Shown here: in pieces, positions 13,190 to 25,661 of the stretch
Position numbering within the stretch: the stretch's first letter is position 1
Layout of the letters: the number at the start of each line of letters is the position of its first letter
Assembly: GCA_900074885.1 (NCBI GenBank)
Contig: FJUW01000049.1
Coordinates: 179,748 to 243,747, forward strand
Reading direction: 5' to 3'
DNA length: 64,000 nt
DNA from: Rhynchosporium graminicola
Lineage: Eukaryota; Ascomycota; Leotiomycetes; Helotiales; Ploettnerulaceae
The notes under the pieces: model-generated
Database searches by the model: none
What the model was told of the DNA's origin: nothing
What the model saw: the letters and a program-made list of their open reading frames with translations, nothing else
Translations under genes and position numbers: made by a program

Positions 13190-13226
13190 AACCTGACCTA
13201 ACCTGATTGCTGGGTTAGGTCAGGTT
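13190..13226. repeat. perfect 14-bp hairpin
   Basis: AACCTGACCTAACC at 13190-13203 is followed after nine bases by its exact reverse complement at 13213-13226. No U-tract follows, so it is not a bacterial-style terminator. The function is unknown. Confidence 0.7.
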
Positions 13227-15130
13227 GGGTTTAGGCAGCCTAGTCTCTTTCTGCACGATAGACTTTTGTTCGGGGGAGGGGAGGGTAGGGGAGGGGAAAG
13301 ATTACCCAGGTACCAAGTACAAACGAATACTACGAAGCAAGCATGTTGGTTAGGATACGAGGCTTATTTCTTGGTTTTGGGGGGTTTGGGTAGATTTTCT
13401 ACCAAGTAGATCTTGCTTGCTGGGATGGTTGATCTTCTTTGTATTGTATCCGATCGCAGACTTTTCTAGATCTTCTTACTTAGTCTTGCTCTAGACAGTT
13501 GGGTGCTGTGGGTGTTGATTAGTGTAGTGCCGGCTTAAGCGCTGGTCTCTGAGGGAACTGGATGCCGTGGTACCTTATCAAGGCAAGTGGGATGGGCTGG
13601 CATGGCGTGTGTCTTACGGGATGAGGGGAGGGGAAGGGAGTGGGGTTCTCTTCGTTGGTGCTCGTGTTGGTTTAGAGTTTGGGACTTGGGACTTGGGACT
13701 TGAGACTTCGTGCTGGTGTTATTGTGGGTGTTAGTTGTTGGTGGTTGTTGTTATTATGGTGGTGGGTCTACCGAGGTGCGATGGGAGGTTCATTTTCGTG
13801 GGGAATTGAGGGTATTGGGAGTTGTATAAAATACTCTGGAGCCTATCGGGAAGGGATTCGTGAATTCATGTGCAGATACTGGAGATGCAGCAGCTTCAGA
13901 ATATCCTGATTGTTGAAAATTGAAAATCACTCAATCCAGCCTTTTCTCCCTCGAGTGATATGATAAGTGCATCTGGTATCTCTTGTAATCGCATTCACCC
14001 ATCTACCCACCTAAAAAGGGGTCCCCTCATTCACACCCACACACACACACAAATGGAACCCGCGCCCGTTCGCTCGTTCTCCCGTGGAAATATTCCGAGT
14101 CTTGGTTCCCGAGGGCGTCTCGTCTCATTTGTGTTTTTCCCACTAGCCGTAGCAGTCAACTACGGACAATTAATGACCAAGCACAAGAAGCAGACATACT
14201 TACTTGGCCTTAGTAATTCGGTACCTACATAGGAGTATGCAGCATCTTTCGTTCATGTCTCTGGATTACATCATGAGTGGTAAGGTGTTTGCTTCTTGTA
14301 TCAACAAACTTGTATCAACAAGTACCATATTGGTTTTCTTACATGCAGCGGACATTACTTGTTCTTCATGACGATGCTCTTCCGAGACGAGACAGAAGTG
14401 ACAGAAGTTCCTTGGTATCCTTCCCTTCCTTTCCCCTTTCCTCAAATGCCCGTTTCCCCGCCCTCGGTACCCCTACTTCTCTCCACCCACCCCCTGCAAA
14501 GCCCACCCCCTGGCACCGGCCCATGCCCCGGTCCAGCCGCACGGGATGGTCCTTGCACCCCCAACCGTGAGTAAGTGAGATGGGACCAGCCCTTGGCCTA
14601 TCTGGATCTGAGATCACAAACCACCTAACCTGGGGTACCTCACGATTAGGTTAGATTTGTGAAATCCTCATGAAATGATAGTATGTATCCCTCTAATTAA
14701 TTTAATCAATTGCACACAGTAGTTTGGCTTGGGATCTGGGGGGAATGTGGGAATCTGCGAACCTGGGGTGCAAGTAGATGGTCATCGAGTCATCTACCGA
14801 CCCGACCGTATCATCGCACCGATCTTTCGAGATGACATACAGAGTAGAGACAGCTAGCTAGGTTACTTGGCTACCTTGTTGATCGAATTGTCAGTCAACA
14901 AACACACTCACTCACCCACTATCCGCACGGCGCGCGTGTACAACGACAACCTACCTAGTCGGGAAGCAACAAACGAGCAACTCCCTAATTCCTACGGTGG
15001 TCGGAATCGAATTGAGAATCGAATCGGAACCCTAGGATAGGGTAGCTACGAAAGGTACGTACTTACTTACTTTGGAACGAACAATCGGGAAAGCTGCCAC
15101 GCCACCAGAAAGCCGTTCGTTCCCTCCCTC

Positions 15131-15212
15131 CTTGTTCCTCTAGGTTCCCTCTAGGTTTCCTCTAGGTTCCCTCTAGGTTCCCTCTAGGTTCCCACTGGGT
15201 TCCCTCTAGCTC
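15131..15212. repeat. minisatellite, 12-bp unit around CTAGGTTCCCTC
   Basis: Six to seven tandem copies of a 12-bp unit with small variations (TTTCCTC, CCCACTGG). It lies in the pyrimidine-rich leader zone upstream of the RasGEF gene. Confidence 0.8.
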
Positions 15213-15273
15213 TCCCAGGTTTCAGACTTGACGGACTGACTGGCAGATTCTTGCAACATCACAACTGCCTCGA

Positions 15274-15300
15274 TCCTCAATCCTCAATCCTCAATCCTCT
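15274..15300. repeat. short tandem repeat, unit ATCCTCA
   Basis: About four copies of a 7-bp unit in a pyrimidine-rich stretch. Confidence 0.7.
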
Positions 15301-15513
15301 CTCCCTTCCCTCCTCACTACCTCGATTGAGTGTAACTCTCTCTACCTTAGCAAACCTCCCTCACTCATATTGCTTATTCCAGGAATCGAATCCGGTCTTG
15401 CGATTAGCTTCTCTCTCTCTCTCTCTCTCTGTTCATCGCTCGACTGCCCCAGTCTCACGCACGCATTGATTGATTGTGCTCGGATTATCCTTGTGCAGCA
15501 CGCACGCATCACA

Positions 15514-15549
15514 GCCATCACATCACATCACATCACATCACATCACATT
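15514..15549. repeat. microsatellite (CATCA)n
   Basis: About seven consecutive pentanucleotide units in the presumed leader region of the RasGEF gene. Confidence 0.8.
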
Positions 15550-16756
15550 CGCAGCTTCACGTACGCAGCATCACACCTCCCCCTCCCTCCCTCTCTCCCT
15601 TCCTTATCCAGCTCGCCCCCCTTCCACGGCCCTTCTGTCGCCTGCACATCCGAGACTGGAGGGAGATACGAAACGCTTTGGTACAGGAACCCTCCCTACC
15701 TTTCGATCACTACAACTCAGCTGCTTGACCCTGACTTGGACCTTGACACGTCAGTTTGGCGGCCACGGGCAGAAACGAATCCCCCCATCCGTTACCAAAC
15801 TCCGGCCGGTTTGGGCTGTCTGTCTTGTCTGTCTTGTCTGTCTAATCTGTCGGTTGGCCGGTCTATGGGCTCGATACTGGGCACATTTCCCCGATTCGGC
15901 TCTGCTCTACCATAATAATCTTCGGCCGTTCCCCAATCACTCACTGCCTGCCTGCCTCAACCCGTTCAACACGTCGACTCTGCTTATCTGGTCCAGCTTC
16001 TCAGCTTCTGTCCATATCTGTATCTGTATCTGCATCTGCGTTTGCGGCTATTGATTCCACGGCTCCCGAGCGCACGCAGGCAGTATCCAATCCTTGCCCA
16101 CTTGCCGTTGTGGAATATTGGGAAGGAGCGAGGCAGCAGATCCTTACGACCCCCCCTTGAGATCGGCATAAGCACCATATTTCTCGCCGGCATCACCTGT
16201 CAGCCTGTGCATTAAACGACCGTTGACTGGAGAGTCTCCCGAAACCCTTGACTCAATCCGCAAAGGTATGCAGCCTTCCGTTACTTACCCGCGAGATCAT
16301 GGCGGCATTCCTGGGTCCCTCACTACCGCATTCCTCCTTAACTTTCCCCTCTACCTCTCAACACACCTTGACCTCAAAAACATCAGATCATCACAGATTT
16401 GATCCATCAATTGCATCCTAAACGGGCTGGCTAACCATCCGACTTGGTGCAGATCCACACCCACACGCAATTGCAGGAACAGGAAGGGACGATAGGCTGA
16501 AATTCAATTGGGAAGCAGGACTCGACCTCGACGGACGCATTGATACAGTACTCGGCTTGATCCGCATACCTCCCCTCCCCCCTTCGCTCCCACTTGATCA
16601 TCCCATTGTTTACGATCATACCACTGCCTCTGGGACTTTGAACGTACAAGTAGAAGGAAATATACGAGAACATTGCTTCAATCACGGCCATACAACATCC
16701 GGAGCGGACGAGAGCAAGCAAGCAATTTCCATGGTGGCCATAGAGGCGTGCCAATC

Positions 16757-19700
16757 ATGGTGAAGGAGAGTCAATACTCTGTGCGGAACAGCGCTCAAGT
16801 AGCTCCTCTGTTCTCGAACAAAGACAGCTTGCGCGGATCCAGTGTGGCATCGAGACACAGCAGGAATACCTCGAGGAGTAGCAACAAGACTGGAGACTCA
16901 GGAAGTCAAGCGCAGATGACACCACCCGCAACACCTAATGGTTCTCAGGAGGACCTCAATCGACACATGGAACCTGTTTTCCACCCTTTCCTACGAGCTT
17001 TCTACCCTTTCCACCCAACATACGCCGTCTCGGACACGACGGTAACATTACCATTGAACGAGGGAGACGTGGTCTTGGTGCACTCGATACATACAAACGG
17101 CTGGGCGGATGGAACGCTACTCGTGTCTGGTGCTCGAGGGTGGCTCCCGACGAATTACTGCGAAGCTTACGATCCAGATTCGTTGAGGAACTTACTGAAA
17201 GCGTTGCTAAACTTCTGGGATTTGATGCGAAGTGGAATCATCAGTGACAGCGAGGTGTTTGGAAACCAGGAATTCATGCGAGGCATCATCGCAGGGGTGC
17301 GATATCTACTGGTCAGTGGTAGTAAGCGCTAGGATGTAGTGATATTGGCTGACACGTATAGGAAAAATCTAATTGCTTGACGAGAGAGTCACAACTCGTG
17401 CAGAACAACGAAGGACTTCGAAGGAGTCGGAAAGCTCTGTTATCAGACCTGTCTGCGTTAGTAAAGACGGCGAAACAATTACAGGATTACACTGCTGGAG
17501 TACATCCTACGCAAGCCGAAGCTGAAGATGTCAACAACACGATCGATGAGATGGTATTAAAGGCGTTCAAGATAGTGACCCGCGGTGTACGCTTCCTCGA
17601 CGTGCTAGAGGAGGAGCTGAGGTCGCGGCAGCAGCCAATAAACAGAGCAATAGCAACCGTGGCCGAAGAAGCTCACAATCCTCCCACGCCTCCAGCAGAT
17701 TCGACGTCATTCGAAAGCGCACAACATGGCGACCCTGCATACGATGCGGCACCTTGCAGGAGCTCGAGTCGCAGCTCGGGAAGCGGCTTGGGATCACAAC
17801 GGCCCGAGGAGCAGCAAACAAAGCGACTGTCATACAAACGAATTTCAAGCAATCTCTCCACTGGTTCCGCAGCATGTTCCACCAGTGCCTCGAACAGTCA
17901 ATCCCTTTCCATTCCGAGGCCCTCCTCATTGCAGGTCAAGAGACAATCCTTCTCTCACAGACTATCGGCATACATTCCAGAAGCACAGCGACAGAATCTG
18001 GTTTCGCAACGTCTCAATGCCAGTCATGATACCTTTCTCTCGTACCTGGGATCGTTTATTGGCCGACTGCATCTCCAGTCACAATCATCGGCCGATCTCA
18101 TTTCAACAGTGCGACAGTCTGTTACAGCCGGACGAGAGCTTCTGACTGTCGTGGAAGTGATTTGCGCGCACGACAAACAGAGTGCTGATGCCCTCAATGC
18201 ATCACGAAACGCCATGTACGACCGGGTTAACAAATTGGTGCTTGCTGCACGCGAGATCATCACGATGTCCGGAGTAGAAGATGAGGACGTGGTCATGCCA
18301 CAGGAAAACGGCAGACTCCTCATGGCAGCCACGGGCTGTGTGAAAGCCGCTGGCGAGTGCGTCGCAAAGACAAAATTCGTGATCGAACGAATTGGAGATT
18401 TCGAGTTCGAGTCTGTAAACAACGGACTCGGCATCGATGTCGCGTCAATTGGCGCGGCTGTAGAAGCCAAGGACCCAGCACCACGTCAAGAAGTTTCGCC
18501 TCCAGCACCAGCGAGCCGGCCAGCTCCTCCTCCGCTCATCATTCCAAGTTATGAAAAACCTCTCCCAGATGTCCCACCTGGATCCCCCGGGATCCAAGAA
18601 CCTGGTCCTCGATCGTCGCCGGTGAATCGGGAACCAGTCGCCGAGAATGAGACAGTAGAGAGCGCTACAACGGATTCTTCAATGGCTTCCTCCAGGAAGT
18701 CATTTCTACCGCCACTACCAAAGTTAACTAGCCTTGGATTAATGCAAGAGGATTACAGTCCATCGGAACACTCATCAGGACACGATGCGGAATTCCAATC
18801 TTCGTTCCGAATTGGTAGCATAGCTGTCTCGAGCTCTGGTACAAGCAGTACTTATCTCAGCAGTATGCGCGACTCCGAATCGAGCATGATATCGCAAACC
18901 TCAACCCGCGCAACGACACCAGACAACTCGGTTTATGCGCCAAGGAATCGGCCTTTGAGTTCTGATGTCAGCATGACTGAAAGCCAGTCGACCCTTGCGG
19001 ACGACTTTGAGGAGGGTGAGAACAAGATGCTAGAGAGAACATTCGCGCATGAGCTGCTTCATAACAAGGAAGGCCAGATCACAGGCGGCACACTTCCAGC
19101 TCTCGTAGAGAGACTGACTACCCACGACTCGACACCTGATTCGGTATTTGTTTCCACCTTCTACCTCACGTTTAGGTTGTTTGTCACGCCAGTCGAGCTT
19201 GCAAAAGCACTGGTCGATAGATTCGATTACGTCGCAGAGTCTCCGCATACTGCTGGACCTGTACGATTACGTGTGTACAATGTATTCAAGGGATGGTTGG
19301 AATCGCATTGGAGGGATATTTCCGATCACGACGCGCTGGAGGTCATCCAGCCATTTGCATCTGAGAATCTTGGAAAGGTCCTTCCTGCAGCAGGCCGAAG
19401 ATTGTTAGAACTGTCCCAAAAGGTATCCTCGACTGAGGGACCGCTCGTTCCCCGGTTGGTTTCGTCTATGGGCAAGACTTCGACTTCAATTGCGCAGTAC
19501 ATCCCAGCCGATACACCATTACCGCCTGTCAATTTGAACAAAAATCAAGTTGCCGCCTTGAGAAACTGGAAGATGGGTGGCTCCAATCCATCGATTCTGG
19601 AATTCGATCCTTTAGAGCTCGCACGACAATTGACGATCAAGGAGATGAACATCTTTTGCTCGATATTGCCAGAAGAACTGCTTGGATCTGAGTGGACAAA

Positions 19701-20475
19701 GCGCTCTGGATCGAATGCCGCCAATGTTCGGGCCATGTCGACACTTTCGACTGACCTCTCAAACTTGGTAGCAGACACCATCCTCCAGTACGATGATGTG
19801 AAGAAGCGAGCAGTCATTATCAAGCACTGGATCAAGATCGCACACAAGTGCCTGGAACTGAACAATTATGATTCGCTCATAGCAATTATCTGTTCTTTGA
19901 ACTCATCAACGATCATCCGCTTGAAGAGGACTTGGGACATGGTTTCGCTGAAACGAAAGGATATGCTCAAAGCTCTGCAAGCAATTGTTGAGCCAGACAA
20001 GAACTCCGCCGTCCTCAGAAGAAGGCTCAATGACCACGTCCCTCCTTGCCTCCCATTCGTAGGCATGTACCTCACAGATCTGACATTCGTCGATGCTGGC
20101 AATTCCGATACGAGACAACACCCTGGCTTGGGCGAGGGTGAAGGTACCCCGGTCATTAATTTCGATAAACATGCGAGAACGGCGAAGATCATCGGCGAGC
20201 TTCAGCGCTTCCAGATCCCTTACCGCCTAGCTGACGTTCCTGAGATGCAAGAATGGATCCAGGCGCAGATCGTACGCGTCAAGTCCTCATCTGAGAATGA
20301 GAATGTTCAACAGTACTACCGCAAGAGTTTACTGCTGGAGCCGAGAGAGGCGCCACTTGTGAAACCTAGTCCGATTGATGGTCAGAATCCTTGGAATATT
20401 CCGGGCAAGGAGAAGTTTGATCTTTTTGCTTGGACGCATTCGAGTAGACCGAATACGCTGTCGCAGCTGATATGA
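16757..20475 (+). CDS. Ras guanine-nucleotide exchange factor, Cdc25 type, with SH3 domain
   Basis: Exons 16757-17311 and 17362-20475 (50-bp intron, GTCAGT donor, CGTATAG acceptor) encode 1,222 residues. Such proteins load GTP onto Ras at the membrane and so switch on cAMP/PKA or MAPK signalling. An SH3 domain covers roughly residues 81-140 (pattern AFYPFHP, then GWADG, then RGWLPTNYCE). After a long Ser/Pro-rich linker comes the RasGEF N-terminal module, about 735-830 (LLHNKEGQITGGTLPALVE). The catalytic Cdc25 homology domain is about 932-1175 and includes NYDSLIAIICSLNSS and CLPFVGMYLTDLTF. Domain order and size match fungal Cdc25/Ste6-type proteins. I chose the ATG at 16757 because the open frame upstream (to 16673) looks like leader sequence; an upstream exon or the ATG near 16673 cannot be excluded. 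Confidence 0.93.
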
Positions 20476-21541
20476 CCTGGCGATGGTTGATTATACATAC
20501 ATACCTATACCGATCGAAGGACTGGATCGCATGCCTACCTGACGACAGTTTTTGAGATGAATTGATGCCCTACGACACAGATACAACATACCTTGAATAG
20601 CGTTTTAGCGAATGAACACATACACGACTGGCGTAAGGCGTACTTGGTTTTTTTTTAGGTTTTGGGTTGAGGAGATGAGAGAAGAGAGGTGGCATGAGGA
20701 GGAAAAAATACATGATACCATACCCTCACAGGATAAAAGCCGCACGAGCAAAGATGGAGGAATGGGGAGGTTGTGCAGATACGGAGAGAGTAGTGCTTGA
20801 GAACGAGAGTGTTGATTCAAATGATACCTTGGGAAACTGGGCTGGTGAAAATGGTTATGGGCACGGGATTGGCAATGGTTATCGAAGAGATGTGTTTGGA
20901 GAGCGGAGGGCTTGAGTTGTCAGAGTGAAGATGGGATGAGAGGATGGAGAGAAGTTGGGCGGAAAACAGTTCTTGTACAGACTTCATAAATAATCCTGTG
21001 TTATTGTATCATGTATGAAAATTCAATCAATCACTCACTGCTTGCTTGCTCATCTTTGTGATTATGAGTTCCCTGATGTGATACCTGAGTGTTTAATGCT
21101 TGTGGGTGAGGTAGTCCTGGATGAGATTGAGATTACGAGATTTTGTAAATCTATAAGTTTTGTCGTGATGTAAGTATACAACAACACGCGTATGCGCAGT
21201 GTGTGTAAGTAGTAAGTAGTACGTGAGTAATAAGCTACCCCGAGTCCGTAGATCCTTCTTCTACTGCACCCCACAGCCGATCGGATCTAGCATTCATTCT
21301 CATTTCTCTCCTACAGTACTTGATTGGTTTTCCTTAACTATGCTCTCTCTCTCTGTCTGCCTGGTGTCCTGACGCGATAAATCTCGTACGGGGGGGGGGG
21401 GTTTGGACTTGACTTGACTGCTTGATGGGTCGAGGAAGTGAGTGGGTGAGTGGGTGAGTGGAAGTCTGGAAGTGTGGGAGAAGGGAGAGGGAGAGGAAGA
21501 GGGAGAGGGATATGTACAGTGGTGTGGTGTACTACCGGGGG

Positions 21542-21543
<2 letters not shown>

Positions 21544-21594
<51 letters not shown>
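21544..21594. repeat. microsatellite (GA)n, about 25 units
   Basis: A near-perfect dinucleotide run with one AAA interruption close to its right end. Confidence 0.95.
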
Positions 21595-21639
21595 CTTTTA
21601 GGTACTTATTTATTTGCCTCGCCTTCTTTGTTCGACGTC

Positions 21640-21662
21640 TTGTCTTGTCTTGTCTTGTCTTG
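21640..21662. repeat. microsatellite (TCTTG)n
   Basis: Four to five tandem TCTTG units. Confidence 0.85.
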
Positions 21663-21956
21663 AAACTCTTCGCTGTGATGTGTTTCTGTCTTGTTTTTTT
21701 CTGTCTTGTTTTTTTCTTCTTTTTTTTTCTTTACCATGACGAATTCGGGGTTGGGGATTTGGGTTGCAATCCCTTGGATAGGTGAGTTAGGGAGTAGTTT
21801 GTAGGGAGTTGGAATTGGAGTTGGTTGTGAGGTGGTGTTCAGAGGTGGTGTTAGGAGGTGGTGTTGTTGCTGGACTGGAGGCACTTTCTCTTTCTCTTTC
21901 TCTTTTTTTTCATGCTGGGAGGGGGTTGTGGGGGAGGGGGCATTCTTGGACTTCGG

Positions 21957-21958
<2 letters not shown>

Positions 21959-21988
<30 letters not shown>
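21959..21988. repeat. microsatellite (GT)n, about 15 units
   Basis: A perfect dinucleotide run. Confidence 0.95.
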
Positions 21989-21989
<1 letters not shown>

Positions 21990-23249
21990 GTGCAGGTGAC
22001 TCGTTGGTGTTGCGTGTTTTTCACTTCGGGAAAGTGATGTTGCTGCGATGATGAAGCGGATAGATGTAGTTGGTAGACGGTCACTAGGTCCGTGATTGTG
22101 ATTGAATGTAGAGGAGGAGTCGAGTCGAATTTGCGAAGAGAAGCTCTTGTTGAGTTAATTTGAGTGAGTGTTGGCACGGATCCCTCTCATTTTTATGATG
22201 GTGAAGGGTGTTTGTCATCGAATTCAGGGTATGGATGATGCTGGATTGTGGATAGGATAGGATATGATAGGAAAGGTGCGATGCAGAGAGAGCAGTTGTT
22301 CAGCGCGTAGAGTTTGCGTTTATCGATGTATTTTCAGATAGGTTTTGCCGGTAAGCAGGAGATGACGAGGAAAGAGAAGTGGGTGACTATAATAATGGCA
22401 GCAATGATCACTTGGTATGCAAAGTGGTGGAAGCCTAAGCAGGAATCTTTGGGCCGAAGATGAAAACACAGGATGAACGAAATTTTCCTCACTTGTATCA
22501 TTGTTTTTCAATTGCTTCAGAGAGAGATGCACATCCAACACACGGGTTGTCTAAAATCGTGTTCAGAGAATCAATAAAGTTGTTTCCTAATTTTGGATGT
22601 TGATAAAAATTAGACGCGGTAATCTTTGAGTAACTTTGCTCTATAACCCAAGTGAGCTCTTTTTCATATTTTCGTCATTTTAGACACTACTCGAGGAAAG
22701 ATCTTGTAGCCGCTATATGACTTTGAGTCCAGGATATTTTACGCAACGATGCGTACATGGAGCTCTCGTGGAGCTATATTGGGATCATTATTGAATCCAT
22801 TCTTTCTAGTGTCTTGTTCCAAGCCGTTACTAGACTCCTTAATCAACCTATATTCCGAAACACTTTATAGGCCGAAGGAGGGGTTTGTTTACCATGACTA
22901 AACGTTTACCGAGCAAGCCAAGCTTTTCAGCCATACTCGCTGAACAACCTCAAGGCTTGTGGGGTGCTGAGCGCCAAGCAGCATACTCCACTTATGCTCT
23001 TGGCATAAAACGCAAAGAGAAGGTCGTCCGGTCGTTGAAGCACTTCCTCCAATGAAGATGTCACGTTCTCCCACGATTCTAAACAATCCTAGAGTCGATC
23101 ACTGCATAGATATTGGAGGACGACGCTGAGATGGTAATCTACCAAATAAATATGAAGATTCTTCAAGTATATGACTATGGATGCGACCTCTAGTATTCCG
23201 GCAGCCAGCCGGATTTGTTCGTCTGTTTCTCCCTTCCTTCAAATTCAAG

Positions 23250-25661
23250 ATGAAGCACGCGCCACTTTTCCAAGACTTGATCTTTGTTTGTGCAGTCCTG
23301 CAAAGCTTTATTGCTGGCGCAGCTGCTACTGACAAGTTGATCGACCTCCCCATCTCCGCTCGAACATCCGTAGTCGACTCCGATAATTCTGCCGTCTACC
23401 ACTCTTCCTCAAATCCACTTCTTCTCGGGAACGATGGATCAGCTACGGGAGGCTTTCGAATTTGGTCACTTGATGGATCTTCGCCGCTGAGAGAAGTTTC
23501 GGCAAAAGCTACGGGTCGGTCGAAACTCGTGACCACAGTCTATGATATCGGAAAGAAAGATTTGATCATCACGATCTCGCAGCCGAATAGCGTCCTGCAA
23601 GTCTTTGATGTCAATGGCTTTCAGGAAATCAAGGAGGCTGCTAAATCGGCTCTTGGAGACTGGTCCGCTTTGTGCTCGTGGAAGAGTCCTAAAAGTGGAA
23701 GCCAGTACTTTTACCTGTTTGGAAAGAAACAGGTTGTTCAGTATTTGGTGAGAGCGGATGAAAGACTGGAGATATTTGAGGTAAGATTCACTAGATAATG
23801 TCCCAGAATATCAAGCTGACATTGTATCTAGGTTCAGACTTTCAACCTACCAGTTGAGGCATCGTCTTGTGCAGTGTCTTTGTATAACAACCGAGTATAC
23901 TTTACTAGCGATAAGAGCAAGACTGTGTACGGATTCAAGACCGAGGAATCGGTCACTGCGCCTACTATCACGACTTTCTTTGAAGCAGCTGATGATGTGA
24001 CTGGAATGGCCGTTTATGCCGGGGTGAAATCTGACTATCTCTTCGTTGCACAGAAAGACCTCGTTGCCGTGTACACAGGCAGGTTCCGTCTTGTCGGTAC
24101 CATGAAGCTCTCGGGTGGTGGAGATATCGAACTCCAAGGCCTCGCAATGTTGCAAGCAAAGACTGCGACTTACCCCGCCGGTGCTCTAACGTATGCTATC
24201 GAAGCCGATGCTGGGAAGGCCTTCGGTGTTAGCTCTCTCGAATCTGCATTGAAAGGTCTCAAAATCGAAGTAAATACAGCGTTTGATCTAAGGGCTGCGT
24301 GCAAGGACTGTGCGGCAATTACCTGCACCGAATGTAACTCGAGCGGATTCTGCGAGAAGAAGAGGTCTGGAACGACATGCGCGTGCTTCGCAGGTTTTGC
24401 AGGTCCTAAGTGTCAATCCTTCACATGTGTCGAGAATTGCTCCGGACATGGGACCTGCGTTGGCGCAAATGAGTGTAGATGTGAGGCTGGATGGGGTGGC
24501 GTACACTGCTCTTTTCTCCTTGTAGAGCCGAAGTTGGAGACGGTTGCCTACGGAGGGGACGGGGATGATCCAGCGATCTGGATTTCTCCACTCTCTGCCG
24601 ATCAGTCTCGCATTATCACTACCACAAAATCAGAACAAGGTGCCGGGCTTGGCGTCTTTGATCTCAGTGGAAATTTGCTTCAGACTCTCCCCGCAGGTGA
24701 ACCGAATAACGTTGATATGATATATAACTTCACACTAGGCAGTGATCGTGTTGTTGATCTTGCTTTTGCAGCGTGTAGAGAGGATAACACTCTATGTCTG
24801 TTTGAGATGAGCTACAATGGTACTTTGTCAAACATTGCTGGTGGAAGTCAACCAGTGGTGAGTACCCTTTTCTCATTCTAACATATCCACCTTTTTTCAA
24901 ATTTTCTGTCCTCAAATGCTCTCAAGGGCTCATTAACATCCAACTAGGTTGCAGACTACGACGTCTATGGCTCCTGCTCCTACCGCTCCCCCAAAACTGG
25001 CGTCCAATACCTTTTCGTCAATAGCAAAACCGCAGAGTACTTACAATACGCCCTGACATCTGCTCCAGACGGATCTCTCAACACAACACTCGTCCGCCAA
25101 TTTACCGCCGGCTCAGGCGGCCAAGTCGAAGGGTGCGTTACAGATGAAGCAAACGGTTTTCTCTTCGTAGGCGAGGAACCAGTTGGCGTGTGGAGCTACG
25201 ACGCCGAACCCACTACCTCCTCGCCAGCTGGCTACAGGTTCGCTTCCGTAACCACCTATCCTGACCATAAATTCGGTGACCTCTACGCAGACGTCGAGGG
25301 GGTGACTTTGATCCCCGGCAAAACGGCCTCAGATGGCTTTATACTGGTAAGCTGTCAAGGCGTATCAGGATATAATGTCTACGAGCGCGCACCGCCGCAT
25401 AAATTCGTCGAGACGTTCACAATTACCAATTCTAAGGATGGGAAAGTCGACCATGTCACTAACACTGATGGGATTGCTGCTGTGGGTAATAGGTTGAATA
25501 GCATGTTTCCTAACGGGCTAGTGGTTGTGCATGATGATGCTAATGAGTTGCCGGGTGGGGAAACTTCGACTGAGGCGAGCTTTAAGTTTGTTAGTTTAGC
25601 GGATGTGTTGAGTGAGAAGCTGTTGGAGAAGGTGGATGTGGAGTGGGATCCTAGGGCTTAG
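23250..25661 (+). CDS. secreted beta-propeller phytase (3-phytase-like) with EGF-like linker
   Basis: Exons 23250-23780, 23832-24857 and 24948-25661 (introns of 51 and 90 bp, GTAAGA and GTGAGT donors) encode 756 residues. Beta-propeller phytases release phosphate from phytate in a calcium-dependent way outside the cell. A signal peptide covers about residues 1-26. The N-terminal half is a degenerate propeller. Two EGF-like cysteine modules follow (about 350-425), including CSGHGTCVGANECRC. The C-terminal half is a full propeller with the family signatures GDGDDPAIWI, QGAGLGVFDLSG, NNVDMIYNF, VEGCVTDEANGFLFVGEE, DLYADVEGVTLI and FPNGLVVVHDD. I chose the ATG at 23250 because it directly precedes the signal peptide; an upstream in-frame ATG at 23181 would bury it. 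The second exon ends in GTG before a GTGAGT donor, restoring the frame exactly. Confidence 0.93.

Larger units (their letters stand above)
9193..16756. other. long gene-poor region rich in simple repeats; leader of the RasGEF gene at its right end
   Basis: I find no gene I can defend in these 7.5 kb. An AT-rich patch at 9500-9600 may be a relic of another repeat. 11.0-13.7 kb is a patchwork of short runs and near repeats, including a near-duplicate AACACTC..CTAAA segment at 11704 and 11809. 15.1-16.1 kb is pyrimidine-rich with several microsatellites, as is common in long fungal 5' leaders, and probably contributes untranslated exons to the RasGEF gene. Apparent open frames there follow from the low-complexity sequence. 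Confidence 0.45.
20476..23249. other. intergenic region with microsatellites, no gene seen
   Basis: It contains (GA)n at 21544-21594, (TCTTG)n near 21640-21662 and (GT)n at 21959-21988, in a G-rich plus-strand context. The open frames here are driven by these repeats. It should include the 3' untranslated region of the RasGEF gene and the promoter of the phytase gene. Confidence 0.5.

Noticed and set aside
12900..13240. GGTAGG and GGTTAGG-like runs resembling telomere repeats
   Set aside because: The units are irregular, not TTAGGG arrays, and one pair forms a local hairpin; this is not a telomere relic.
15370..16054. Overlapping open frames of 180-194 codons
   Set aside because: They run through (CATCA)n, ATCCTCA and other simple repeats, and their products are low-complexity Ser/His/Leu strings.
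16673..16756. Upstream ATG extending the RasGEF by 28 codons
   Set aside because: The added residues look like translated leader; the ATG at 16757 is a better start, though the longer form cannot be excluded.
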